DNA from: JBMONI01 sp049324575
GTDB lineage: Bacteria > Omnitrophota > Omnitrophia > Omnitrophales > Aquincolibacteriaceae
Assembly: GCA_049324575.1 (NCBI GenBank)
Contig: JBMONI010000025.1
Location: 1-49,309, forward strand
Direction of reading: 5' to 3'
DNA length: 49,309 nucleotides
Positions 24,971-34,578 of the stretch are shown piece after piece; the stretch's first letter is position 1, and the number at the start of each line of letters is the position of its first letter. The notes below the pieces were generated by a model that did not search any database, was not told the DNA's origin, and saw nothing but the letters and a program-made list of their open reading frames with translations. Position numbers and translations under genes: made by a program.

Positions 24971-27900
24971 TCATTTTTCGGCTTTTAAAGGTTTCCTCTT
25001 TATCAGTTTCGGCAAGTTCCCCAGCGTTCGCGCCGCGGACACTATCTGCCCCCCGGCAAATTTAAAGCCTTTTTCTTTGATCTCTTCGGTAATGAAAATG
25101 AAGTCCGGCACAACAAAAAGGGTCAGGAGAGTCGAACTGAGCAGACCCCCGATGACCGTGATCGCAAGCGGGGCCCAAAGGTCGCTCGCCTGCCCCCAGC
25201 TGACCGCCATCGGAAGGAACCCTAGCACGGTGGAGGCCGTGGTCATCAGGATCGGCCGAAGCCGGTCGAGTCCGCATCGGATCAGAATTTCCTCCCGGCC
25301 GAGCGAGGCGGTCTTTCGCAAGTGGTTCAAGTGGTCGATCATGATGATCGCCGCATTGACGACATAGCCGGCCAAAAGGATCATGCCGATAAAGACCTGA
25401 TTGCTCAAGGGCTTGCCCGTGAGTCTCAGCCCGAGATAGATCCCGACACTCGCCATCGGGACCGTGACCATGATAAGGAGCGGCTGGACATAGTCCTGGA
25501 ACATGCACGCCATCACCATGTAGACGAGGAAGACGGTCAACAACAGCGCGAACGCAAGCTCGGTCTTTCCCTGGAGCATTTCTTCGTAAGCGCCGCCGAA
25601 GCGCCAGTAATAATCGTCCGGCAGTTTGACATTCTTGAGCGCCGCCTTCACTTCCTTGCCCAGCGTCTCAAGCGGCCTTTTGGCGTCGCCTTTCACGAAC
25701 ACATAACGGTATTTGTCTTTACGGTCGATCGTTTGCGGCCCCGTGGAAGGATAGAAATTCGCGATCTCCCCGAGCGGGATCTGCATCCCCATCGACTCGG
25801 ACTGGATATGCACCAGCTTCAGGTCATCGACCTTCTGCCGGTAGATCGCCTGGAGACGGGTGATCACTTCGATCTCTTCGCCGCGGGACAGCTCATGGAA
25901 CTTGGTGGGACGCATCCCCCGCACCTGCGCGTGGATCGAATCGGCCACATCTTTGACGCTGATCCCGTAATAGGCGGCGCGGCCGCGGTCCACCACCAGC
26001 GCATATTCCGGCCGCTTGCGGAGATCGGTCATGACCAGGTTCAGAAGCCCGGGTGTTTTGGATATTTGCGTTGCGAATTCCTGCGCGATCTTTTGCAAGA
26101 CATCGTTCTCATGCCCGAAGATATTGATGATGAGCTTCTTTCCCTCCGAGGATTGCGCTCCCTCATCGACGATCAGGCTGTAATCATCGTGCGTCTGCTT
26201 GATCATCTCATTGCCCTGCTCGTCGATCAACTGCATGATCTCGTCCTTGGAATAGGTCCGGTCCCTCCGGGGTTTCAACCGGACGAAGATCTTGATATCC
26301 TCCTTACGGACCGTCGAGGAAAAAAGCGCGACGTCGCGGATCTTGCTGAGAAGGTCCTCGACCTTTTTGACGACATCGTCATTCGCATCCAGTTTCGCGC
26401 CCGCAAGCGGGAAGATCACAATGGCAAATTCATTCTCTTCGTAGGAGGTCGGGGTATCGATGTCCATTTTCGAGATAAGCAGGGCCGCGCCGACAAAGAG
26501 GGCGACCACGACGAGCGAGACCAGATACCGCAGCCGGAGGTTTTTTTCCATCAGCCAGCGATAGCCGTCGTTCAATTTCTTTTGCCAATGCTCGTTGCTC
26601 GTGACCGCCTCCATGCGAACCTGGTTTTTTCCCCACTGCATCATGAGCATGGGGACCAGCATTTGGGCCACAAAGAAAGAAGAAACAAGCGAGGCCACCA
26701 CGGTGAAGGCGAAGCCCGAATAGGTCATTTGGATCTGTTTGTCGATGAAAACAACCGGCAAAAACACTACGATCGTCGTGAGAAGAGAGGCCAGGAGCGG
26801 CTGCCATACCTCCTCGGCGCCCACCAAGATCGAGCGGATCTCCGACAGGCCTTCCTCCCGTTTTTTGAACATGTTCTCAAGGATGACCACGGAACTATCG
26901 ACCAGGATCCCGATCGCAAGCGCCAGACCGCTTAGCGTCATGACGTTGATGCTGATCCCGAACGAAGACATGAAAACGAAGGTCACGATGATCGACGCGG
27001 GGATCGAAAGGAAAATGATGAACGCGAGGACCCATTGCTTCAGGAAAACATAGATGATCGCGACCGCCAGGAACATCCCGATCCAAAGCGCCCATTTCAC
27101 ATCGTCGATCGCGCGCGAGATCGCTTCGGCCTTGTCCGTCACAACGATAATATCCAATTTGCCCTGTTTCGCTTCCTCGAAGCGGTCAAGCACCTGGCGG
27201 ACGTCCCGCACCACCGGGATCGTTTTCGCAAGGCTCGTCTTCTTCACATACACCGTGACGTTCTGGTCGAGGTTCAGGCGGGCATAGTCGGCCGGCTCCA
27301 TGTAAGAATCCTTGACCGTCGCGATCTCTTTGAGGGGGATGATGGTCCCCTGCCGGGAACCGCGGATCCCGATCTCGCCCACCTCTTCGACATCGAGGAA
27401 GGCCCCCATCGTGCGGATCGCGAACTCCAGCGTCCCCTTCTCCACATCGCCAGCCAACAGGTTGATATTGCTTTGCCCGAGGATGTCCATCACACGCTCG
27501 ATCGAAACATTGTGGGCGACCATTTTGTCGCGGTCGAGCTCGACCAGGATCTTGCGTTCGCGTCCCCCGTAAACTTCGACGCTCGCGACCCCGTTGACGC
27601 GGTTGAGGATCGGCTTCAGCTCGAGATCGACCACTTCCCGGACATCCTCCGGAGAAAGGCTCTCGGAAGTAAGGGCGAAGATCAGGATCGCCGAGACGGA
27701 ATCATCATAATTGGCGATGATCGGCTTTTCGATCTCCTTGGGCAGTTTGGGTCTGACCCGAGAAAATTTCTCCCGCACCTCGAGCGCGGCGAAATCCATG
27801 TTCGTGCCCGGCTCGAACTCGAGCGTCACGCGGGACTCGGCCTCACGGGAATGCGAATACAGGTTCTTGAGGCGGCTGACGGTCGAAACCGATTCCTCGA

Positions 27901-28102
27901 CTGGTTTGGTGATCTCTTTTTCGACCTCGAGCGCCGGCAGTCCGCCGCGCGCGCGGACGACGATGCTGACGATCCCGCGGCTCTGCCCTTGGTAAAGTTC
28001 GATGGGGAGCCGCAGAAGGGAGATCAGACCGAACACGATGAACCCGAGGAACACCATCCCGGTCAAAACGGGGCGATTAACTGAAAAGGTCGGAAGTCCC
28101 AT
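24971..28102 (-). CDS. RND efflux permease, second of a pair
   Basis: A 1043-residue inner-membrane proton-driven exporter of the RND superfamily with the usual 12 TM helices and two large periplasmic loops. The N-terminus PTFSVNRPVLTGMVFLGFIVF is typical of the hydrophobe/amphiphile (HAE) group. The proton-relay region in TM4 reads AIGILVDSSVVILENMF, keeping one Asp, and TM10 reads AGYVVNAAIIMIDHL, without the Lys of AcrB but like other VN-type members. It lies 36 bp after the first RND gene and probably forms a mixed trimer with it, as in MdtBC-type pumps, using the shared adaptor and TolC. Substrate unknown. Confidence 0.93.
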   Translation of the reverse strand: MGLPTFSVNRPVLTGMVFLGFIVFGLISLLRLPIELYQGQSRGIVSIVVRARGGLPALEVEKEITKPVEESVSTVSRLKNLYSHSREAESRVTLEFEPGTNMDFAALEVREKFSRVRPKLPKEIEKPIIANYDDSVSAILIFALTSESLSPEDVREVVDLELKPILNRVNGVASVEVYGGRERKILVELDRDKMVAHNVSIERVMDILGQSNINLLAGDVEKGTLEFAIRTMGAFLDVEEVGEIGIRGSRQGTIIPLKEIATVKDSYMEPADYARLNLDQNVTVYVKKTSLAKTIPVVRDVRQVLDRFEEAKQGKLDIIVVTDKAEAISRAIDDVKWALWIGMFLAVAIIYVFLKQWVLAFIIFLSIPASIIVTFVFMSSFGISINVMTLSGLALAIGILVDSSVVILENMFKKREEGLSEIRSILVGAEEVWQPLLASLLTTIVVFLPVVFIDKQIQMTYSGFAFTVVASLVSSFFVAQMLVPMLMMQWGKNQVRMEAVTSNEHWQKKLNDGYRWLMEKNLRLRYLVSLVVVALFVGAALLISKMDIDTPTSYEENEFAIVIFPLAGAKLDANDDVVKKVEDLLSKIRDVALFSSTVRKEDIKIFVRLKPRRDRTYSKDEIMQLIDEQGNEMIKQTHDDYSLIVDEGAQSSEGKKLIINIFGHENDVLQKIAQEFATQISKTPGLLNLVMTDLRKRPEYALVVDRGRAAYYGISVKDVADSIHAQVRGMRPTKFHELSRGEEIEVITRLQAIYRQKVDDLKLVHIQSESMGMQIPLGEIANFYPSTGPQTIDRKDKYRYVFVKGDAKRPLETLGKEVKAALKNVKLPDDYYWRFGGAYEEMLQGKTELAFALLLTVFLVYMVMACMFQDYVQPLLIMVTVPMASVGIYLGLRLTGKPLSNQVFIGMILLAGYVVNAAIIMIDHLNHLRKTASLGREEILIRCGLDRLRPILMTTASTVLGFLPMAVSWGQASDLWAPLAITVIGGLLSSTLLTLFVVPDFIFITEEIKEKGFKFAGGQIVSAARTLGNLPKLIKRKPLKAEK

Positions 28103-28138
28103 GGCTTTGCTCTAAACCGGCGGAAAAAGCGCCCTCCT

Positions 28139-31100
28139 TCAGGTCCCAGCTTCCTCTTCCTCTTCCGGCTCTTCTTCGAACGCGAAAAAGCGTTCCGCAA
28201 GACGGGCCGAGAGGATATAAAGCGACGGGATCACAAAAAGCGTCAGTAAGGTCGAAGACATAAGTCCGCCCATGGTCGTGATCGCAAGCGGGGCCCGGAG
28301 TTCCGAGCCCTCGCCAAGCCCCAGGGCCAGCGGAAGAAGACCGACGACGGTCGTTGTCGCGCTCATGAGGATCGGCCGGGTGCGGATCTTGACCGCCTGC
28401 ATCGCCGCCTCGACAAGCTCCAGCCCCTGTTCCCTGAGCTGGTTCGTATATTCGATCAGAATGATCCCGTTGTTGACGACGACACCGCCCAGAAGCACGA
28501 TGCCGAGAAGGGAGATCACGTTGATCGAAGTGTTCGTCACCCAAAGCGCGATGGCGACACCGACGAAAGCGAGCGGGACCGTGAACATGATGATCAAAGG
28601 CTGCATCAACGACTCGAACTGGGAGGCCATGATCATATAGACCAGCATGATCGAAAGGATGAAGGCAAAGTTCACCTTCGAAAAATTCTCTTTCACTTCG
28701 CGCGCCTGTCCCGAGAGCACGACCTGAAATTCCTGCGGGATCGTCGCGGCGGCGAGCGTTTTTTTCACCTGCTCAAGGACCTTCGCCGACCGGACATCCT
28801 TGGAAATATCGGCGGTGATAATGGTCGACCGCTCCTGGTTCACGCGGCGGATCTCGCTCGGCCCCAGTCCCCGCTCCACGCGGGCGACCTCCTTGAGCGG
28901 GATCAGCGAATCGAGGACCTTGGAATAGATCAGGAGATTGTTGAGGTTCTGGATATTGTCGCGGTCCTTGCCGCGGAGACGCACGCGGATGTCGAATTCA
29001 CGGCCGGCCTCCCGGTATTGGGTCGCGACCACGCCTTCGATCGCGGCCTTGGCCGTCAGCGAAATATCGAGCGCCGAGATCCCGTAAAGCGCCGCGCGGC
29101 GCTTGTCGATCTCGAGCTTGGTCTCCGGGGTCGGGTCGCCGATATCGTCCTGGACCCCGAAAATGCCGTGGATCTTGCCCAGGGATTTTTTCACTTCATG
29201 GACCACGTTCTTCATGACCTCAAAATCATAGCCCCGGACCTCGATCACGACAGGTTTGGCCCCGCCCTGAGCGAACGCGAACTCGTTCTCCTGGAGGATG
29301 AAGGAGATATCGGCCTCTCCGAGATCCTGCCCCTTGATCTTCTCTCTCAGCTCCTGCACCACTTCCGCCGAGGAACGCTTCCGCTTCTTGTCGAGATTGA
29401 CGAGGAGGATCGCCTGGGACGCCCTTAGGGTCTCGACTTTCGCCTCGCCTTCCTTGCGTTTTTCCGAACCGACGGTCACCGCCACGTCCTTGACGTCGCG
29501 GATCGCCTTCAAAGCCTCTTCGATCTTACGGCTCGTGGTATCGGTGACCTCGAGACGGGTCCCGATCGGCATATCCATTTTCACAAGGAACTGCCCCTGG
29601 TCCACTTTCGGAAGGACTTCTCGTTCCATCATCGGAAAGAGGAAAAGGAACAGAATAAAGATCCCGAGCACGCCGGCCAGGATCTTGACCAGGAAGACGT
29701 TCTGCTCACGGGGGGATTTTGCCCCCAGAAGATTCTTCTCGAGGAATCCGGTCCACACGATCGGTTTATATTCACGGTTCGTGACCTTGATCTGGGTCGA
29801 AAGCATGACGACAAGCGTCAACGGAATGATCGCCGAGATCACCTGCGAAAAAATAACGGTCCAGGAAAGGTCTTTGAACAGCTGGCCGGGGATCCCCGGG
29901 ACAAAAACGATCAGCGGAAAGAACACGGCGATGCTGGTCAGGTTGGAGGAGATCACGGGCCAGATCACTTCGTTCCCGCCGAGGACCGCCGCCTCTTCAG
30001 GCCGCTCCCCGAGCTGACGGCGCCGGAAAATATTTTCGAGCACGACGATACTCGTATCCACGATCATCCCGATGCCGAGCGCCAGTCCCCCGAGCGACAT
30101 GATGTTAACCGTGATCCCGAAGAGCGACATCAGGAAGAAAACGCCGATCACGGTGATGGGGATCGAAAGCGTGACCACGATTGAAGGCCCCAGCGATCCC
30201 AAAAAGAGCAGGAGGATGATGAAAGCCAGCACGCCGCCGCTCATAGCCTCGGAAAGGAGATCGCTCAGCGAACGCCGGATAAAGGTCGAGTGATCGTAGA
30301 CGATCTCATAGCGAAGGCCCCGGGTTTCGACGTCCTCTTTCAGGACCGCAAGCTCTTTTTTGATCCGGTCCACGAGCTGGATCGAATTCGCGCTCGCCTG
30401 TTTCTGGATCGAGATCGAAATGTTCTCGACGCCGTTGTAGCGCGCGATACTCGTTTTTTCGGCAAATCCATCGATCACATCCCCGATATCGCGCGTGAGA
30501 ACCAATCGTTTTTGGAGCATCTCTTTGCCGATCTCCCGCCGGAGCGCATCCAGAGTCTCTCGCGGACCTTGTCCGCTGTCTTTTTCGAGAAAGCTCGTGT
30601 CCCGGGGCCGCAGGTCCTTGACCGTGTCCACCCCCGCGACCGCATATTTAATCTCCTCGACGCTCTGGAACTCCCCGACCGTGCGGATCAGGTATTCGTA
30701 AAGCCCTTTCTTGATACTGCCGGCCGGATACGACACATTCGCTTCCTCCACGGATTCGATCACATCAAGGAGCGAAAGATGGCTTGCCTCAAGCCGGCCC
30801 TGATCGATCTCGATCAGGACTTCGCGATCGAGTCCGCCCGAGATCGTGGCTGAAGCGACGCCCTCGATCTTCTCGAGATTGTCTTTGAGCATTTTTTCGG
30901 TCAAAAGCTTCAGCCGGACGGGCTCCATATCGCGCGCAGTCACCGAAAGGATCATGATCGGCCGCGTCAGCGGATCGTATTTGAGGACGACCGGGTCCTC
31001 GGCCTCCTTGGGAAGGCGTTCCTTGATCAGATCGATCTTTTCACGCACGGCCAGCGCGGCAAAATCGATATCCTGCCCCCAGTTGAAGGAGACCACGACG

Positions 31101-31369
31101 GTGCTGATCCCCTCGCGCGAAATGGATTCGAGGCGTTTGAGGCCGTTGACGGAACTGACGGCTTCTTCGATGGGTTTGGTGATGAGGGTCTCGATCTCTT
31201 CAGGGGCCGCGTTCACATACTCGGTCACGACCGTGATCTGCGGAAAGACAAGCGGAGGGAAAAGCTCCTGCGGCAGTCTTGTGAACGCGATCAGGCCCAA
31301 CAGGATCAGCGTGACCGTCCCCATGACCACGGTCACGCGTTTTCGGATCGAAAACTCCGGAAGGCTCAT
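28139..31369 (-). CDS. RND efflux permease, first of a pair
   Basis: A 1076-residue RND exporter. The N-terminus SLPEFSIRKRVTVVMGTVTL, TM4 LALGIGMIVDTSIVVLENIF and TM10 LLGGVVVNNGIILIEYTNQL mark an HAE-type pump with a single TM4 Asp. The C-terminus is a short acidic tail rich in Glu. The start follows the adaptor stop with only 2 nt between, so translation is coupled. The two RND proteins share length and motif layout, but their sequences differ enough that this is an old duplication. Confidence 0.93.
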   Translation of the reverse strand: MSLPEFSIRKRVTVVMGTVTLILLGLIAFTRLPQELFPPLVFPQITVVTEYVNAAPEEIETLITKPIEEAVSSVNGLKRLESISREGISTVVVSFNWGQDIDFAALAVREKIDLIKERLPKEAEDPVVLKYDPLTRPIMILSVTARDMEPVRLKLLTEKMLKDNLEKIEGVASATISGGLDREVLIEIDQGRLEASHLSLLDVIESVEEANVSYPAGSIKKGLYEYLIRTVGEFQSVEEIKYAVAGVDTVKDLRPRDTSFLEKDSGQGPRETLDALRREIGKEMLQKRLVLTRDIGDVIDGFAEKTSIARYNGVENISISIQKQASANSIQLVDRIKKELAVLKEDVETRGLRYEIVYDHSTFIRRSLSDLLSEAMSGGVLAFIILLLFLGSLGPSIVVTLSIPITVIGVFFLMSLFGITVNIMSLGGLALGIGMIVDTSIVVLENIFRRRQLGERPEEAAVLGGNEVIWPVISSNLTSIAVFFPLIVFVPGIPGQLFKDLSWTVIFSQVISAIIPLTLVVMLSTQIKVTNREYKPIVWTGFLEKNLLGAKSPREQNVFLVKILAGVLGIFILFLFLFPMMEREVLPKVDQGQFLVKMDMPIGTRLEVTDTTSRKIEEALKAIRDVKDVAVTVGSEKRKEGEAKVETLRASQAILLVNLDKKRKRSSAEVVQELREKIKGQDLGEADISFILQENEFAFAQGGAKPVVIEVRGYDFEVMKNVVHEVKKSLGKIHGIFGVQDDIGDPTPETKLEIDKRRAALYGISALDISLTAKAAIEGVVATQYREAGREFDIRVRLRGKDRDNIQNLNNLLIYSKVLDSLIPLKEVARVERGLGPSEIRRVNQERSTIITADISKDVRSAKVLEQVKKTLAAATIPQEFQVVLSGQAREVKENFSKVNFAFILSIMLVYMIMASQFESLMQPLIIMFTVPLAFVGVAIALWVTNTSINVISLLGIVLLGGVVVNNGIILIEYTNQLREQGLELVEAAMQAVKIRTRPILMSATTTVVGLLPLALGLGEGSELRAPLAITTMGGLMSSTLLTLFVIPSLYILSARLAERFFAFEEEPEEEEEAGT

Positions 31370-31371
31370 AC

Positions 31372-32661
31372 CTAGACTTCGGCTTCCTGGATCTCAAGAA
31401 GCTTGACTTGTTTTCCGTTCTCCAGTTTTTCGAGACCCGAGATGGCAACGATCTCGCCTTCGGAAATGCCCGCGTCCACCTGCGAATAATCGGGACGCGT
31501 ATAACCCACGGTAACCGGACGTTTTTCGACCACCGAGGTCTCGTTGTTGATGATAAAAACGGATTGCTCCCCCTCGGAGCCCTGCACGGCATCGGTCGGC
31601 ACCACCAGGGTGTTCTTTTTGCTATAGAGCATGATGCGGATACGGCAGAACATGCCCGGGAGCAAAAGACCCTCGACATTCTCGATACGGACGCGCGCGG
31701 TCGCGGTACGGCTGGTGCCGCTGACGACCGGGGCGACGTTCTCGATCACGCCTTCAAAGGTTTTGTCCGCATAGGCATCGACAAAGACCTTCGCGCGCTG
31801 GCCCAAGGCGATTTTTTTCACATCGCGTTCGACGACGCCGAATTCGGCGTAGACATACTCCGTCATCACGTGGGTGCCCAAGAGCGTATTGGCCGTTACG
31901 GTCTCGCCCTCTTCCACGTTCAATTCTCCGATCATTCCGGCCGACGGAGCGTAAATATTGGATTTCTCAAGGAGAGACTCATGCGCTTTCATTTCAAGGC
32001 GCGCGGCCTCGGCCTCGAATTTTTTTCCGTCGAGCTCGATCTGCGCCTTGTCGAGAGTCGATTTGGGGATCGCCCCCATCTCAAAAAGCTTCTGGTTCTC
32101 GGTCACTTTTTCTTCGGCAAGCTTCACATCCGTTTCGGCTTTCCGGGAAGCCGCCTGCGCGCGTTTCAAGCGAAGCAGGGTATCGTCCTGTTTGAGCGAG
32201 ATCAAAAGAGCGCCTTCTTCATAACGTTCGCCTTCGCGGTAATTGATCGAACTGATCACCCCGGGGACCTCCGAACTGACCTTGAATTCGATCGCGCCTT
32301 TGATCGTTCCCAGCACGTTCAGGGAATCTTCGAAATTGAAACGGGCGACCTTGAACCCTTTGACCGGGATCACCGCTTCCTTTGCCCCCGGCTGCTGAGC
32401 GACCATTTCCTCGAGAGAGAGTTTCCCTTTTCCTCCCGGGAGACATCCGCGGAGCATGAAAAGGAGGACCAGAACCACGCCGGCCACGATCGCCACAAGC
32501 TTCCGGTGCTGCTTCGCATATTCGCGCGCCGGCTTCGGGATGAAGACCGCAAGGTGCCTGAGCGCTTTCGGCAGCCTGCCGAGGACGGCTAAAAGTTTCT
32601 GGACAGGACTCTTTTTTTCCGGCGAGTCTTCCGGCTTTTGGATGTCGATCGGTTCACTCAT
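31372..32661 (-). CDS. RND periplasmic adaptor (membrane fusion protein)
   Basis: A 429-residue adaptor linking the RND pumps to the outer-membrane channel. An unusual cytoplasmic, Pro/Lys-rich N-terminus of about 50 residues precedes a single TM anchor (LVAIVAGVVLVLLFML, about 56-71). Then come the lipoyl half (EVPGVISSINYREGERYEEG), a long coiled-coil hairpin (about 150-225), the second lipoyl half (IYAPSAGMIGELNVEEGETV) and the beta-barrel and MP domains. ATG at 32661 overlaps the tolC stop (ATGAGTGA) and has GAGG upstream; an in-frame start 14 codons earlier lies inside tolC and is rejected. Operon: tolC-adaptor-RND-RND. Confidence 0.93.
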   Translation of the reverse strand: MSEPIDIQKPEDSPEKKSPVQKLLAVLGRLPKALRHLAVFIPKPAREYAKQHRKLVAIVAGVVLVLLFMLRGCLPGGKGKLSLEEMVAQQPGAKEAVIPVKGFKVARFNFEDSLNVLGTIKGAIEFKVSSEVPGVISSINYREGERYEEGALLISLKQDDTLLRLKRAQAASRKAETDVKLAEEKVTENQKLFEMGAIPKSTLDKAQIELDGKKFEAEAARLEMKAHESLLEKSNIYAPSAGMIGELNVEEGETVTANTLLGTHVMTEYVYAEFGVVERDVKKIALGQRAKVFVDAYADKTFEGVIENVAPVVSGTSRTATARVRIENVEGLLLPGMFCRIRIMLYSKKNTLVVPTDAVQGSEGEQSVFIINNETSVVEKRPVTVGYTRPDYSQVDAGISEGEIVAISGLEKLENGKQVKLLEIQEAEV

Positions 32662-34462
32662 GGGTCCCCTCGGATGTGATAAGCCCCCGGATCCCCACGG
32701 CATGGTTCAATTTCACGCGTGCCGTAAAATAATCCGCCAAAGCTTTGTGAAGTTCCTGCTTTTCCTCCAAGAGATCGGTCTCGGCCTGCATGTATTCCGA
32801 GCTTTCGATCTCGCGGTTCTCGAGCTTGTGAAGCGATAGTTGGGTCATGCGGGTCCGGTAATTGACGCTTTTGAGGGCCGAGCGGAGCTGGATCAACGCG
32901 CGGTTGTAATCGAAGAAAGCTTCTTTGACCTCCTTGATCACGTTCTTCTCAGCCTCTTCGAGTTTTGCGACCTGATCAAGCTTATCGACCTGGGCCTGCT
33001 TGATATCGACGAAAGACCCGAGCTGGTCCAGGGCATCGACCTTGAAACTGTTCCGTGTCATCTGCGAACCCTGGTCGCCCAGATAAGAGGAAAGCGTCGC
33101 TCCGCGTTCATCGTTCTCAAAATTATAGGAGAGCGTATTCCCCAAAGCGTTCCAGCTGAGTTCGAGAAAAAGGCGGAACTCTTTGTGCAGGTCCGGATCC
33201 CGTCCATTGGGAATGATATAGCTTTCCCCCACCTGCCCGACCTCCATCACCAGATTGGCTTCGGGAAGGAAATCCCCCATTTTCATTTTTTGCTCGAGCC
33301 GCGCGGACCTTAACCGCGCCGATTCGACCTGGAGCTCCGGACGGTGAAGATAGGCCATGTCGATCAGTTCATCAAGGGCGGGAACTTTTTCGCCCTGGAA
33401 GACCCCGTAACTTTTCGCGGTTTCGATCGCCGCTTCGAGCGAATCCCCCCCGGTCGCTCCGGCTTTCTCTTTCCGGATAAGCGCCGCGTTCTCGTAAAGG
33501 TCTTCGATCTCGATCGCATCGTCTTGTTGAAGGTCCAGATATTTTTGCAGTTCAAGCTTTGCGATCTCGAGTTCCTGTTTCATGGTTTCGTAGTCGAACT
33601 GCATCTCGCTGTAGAGGGATTGCACGTTCAGATATTCGATCTCGGCGATCAGGCCCTGCTCCCATTTTTTGGACGAAATTTCCGCCTGCTTCTTCACTTC
33701 GCCATTCAGGGTTTCAGCGGTATCTTCGACAATATGTTTCGCACGGTGATACTCGAAATAAGCCGCCGCTACATCTTTCATGAGATCTGAAACAACTTGT
33801 TCATATTCGCTTTTGGCGGCCTTCAGCTCGTTGCGCTCTTTCAGAAAGGTGTTCCATAAGATCCCGCCACGGAAAATCGGCTGCCGCATGGTAAGCCGCC
33901 AATCATTATGCAAATAGCCTCTCATCCCGCTGACGCTCCCGATCCGGCCATCCTTATTTTCCATCTTATAGCTGACTTCAGGAAAAAAATCCCGAACGGC
34001 GACAAGGATCCTCCGTTTGGAAAGCGCGATGCGTTCTTTCGCCGCGACCGCGGGGGTGTGGACAAGGACCGCGCGTTCTACAACGTCCTCAAGGGACTTT
34101 TCGCCTTTGGAGATGAAATCCAGTGTGCTTTGGACCGTTTCTTTCCGGATCACATCCTTGATATATCCCTTGTCAAGGTAGGGCATTTGGTCGAGCCGCT
34201 CTCCGCGGAGCGCAACGACCTGTTCGCGGATCATCTCTTTACCGGGAGGCAGAGCGGCATTCTCTGTCTCTTCTAAAGCTTCTGAACCGGTTGAAGCTTG
34301 AGGCTCAGAGACCGAGGATGCCTCTGAAGACGCCGGAGAAGGAAGAGTAGAAGCAGTGTCAGGAACCGCATCCGGTGCCGCGGGCGATAGCTCCTTCGCT
34401 TCGACTCCGGATGAGAATAAAAGCAATAAAGTGAGCAGGATTGTTAAATATCGATAACTCAT
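32654..34462 (-). CDS. TolC-family outer-membrane efflux protein
   Basis: A 602-residue outer-membrane channel. A signal peptide (YLTILLTLLLLFSSGVEA, cleavage near 22) is followed by a low-complexity Ser/Ala/Pro-rich linker (about 25-75), then two OEP repeats of long coiled coils (about 120-330 and 365-590). It is longer than the usual 420-500 residues because of the linker and about 40 extra residues before the first repeat. It is the first gene of the efflux operon, directly behind a good promoter. The message has almost no leader and no Shine-Dalgarno, so it may be leaderless. Exported substrate unknown. Confidence 0.92.
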   Translation of the reverse strand: MSYRYLTILLTLLLLFSSGVEAKELSPAAPDAVPDTASTLPSPASSEASSVSEPQASTGSEALEETENAALPPGKEMIREQVVALRGERLDQMPYLDKGYIKDVIRKETVQSTLDFISKGEKSLEDVVERAVLVHTPAVAAKERIALSKRRILVAVRDFFPEVSYKMENKDGRIGSVSGMRGYLHNDWRLTMRQPIFRGGILWNTFLKERNELKAAKSEYEQVVSDLMKDVAAAYFEYHRAKHIVEDTAETLNGEVKKQAEISSKKWEQGLIAEIEYLNVQSLYSEMQFDYETMKQELEIAKLELQKYLDLQQDDAIEIEDLYENAALIRKEKAGATGGDSLEAAIETAKSYGVFQGEKVPALDELIDMAYLHRPELQVESARLRSARLEQKMKMGDFLPEANLVMEVGQVGESYIIPNGRDPDLHKEFRLFLELSWNALGNTLSYNFENDERGATLSSYLGDQGSQMTRNSFKVDALDQLGSFVDIKQAQVDKLDQVAKLEEAEKNVIKEVKEAFFDYNRALIQLRSALKSVNYRTRMTQLSLHKLENREIESSEYMQAETDLLEEKQELHKALADYFTARVKLNHAVGIRGLITSEGTHE

Positions 34463-34471
34463 GTATTAAAT

Positions 34472-34500
34472 AGCATAGCGGATTAAAAATCAATTGTCCA
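34472..34500 (-). promoter_or_regulatory. Promoter of the tolC-adaptor-RND-RND operon
   Basis: On the minus strand, -35 TGGACA (34495-34500), a 17-bp spacer and -10 TATGCT (34472-34477) are seen. The -10 ends only 9 nt before the tolC ATG (34462), so the transcript should start at or very near the start codon. Confidence 0.65.
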
Positions 34501-34578
34501 CTTTAAATTAAATGTCCGCAAGGCTTTATATCGGCTTATTCGATGAAACGCTAAAGAAAGAAGGAGAGTTTTCTCCGC

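Noticed and set aside
25322..26935. Long antisense open frame opposite the RND gene
   Set aside because: Same effect of GC-rich coding on the opposite strand; rich in Asp, His and Arg, as such shadows are.
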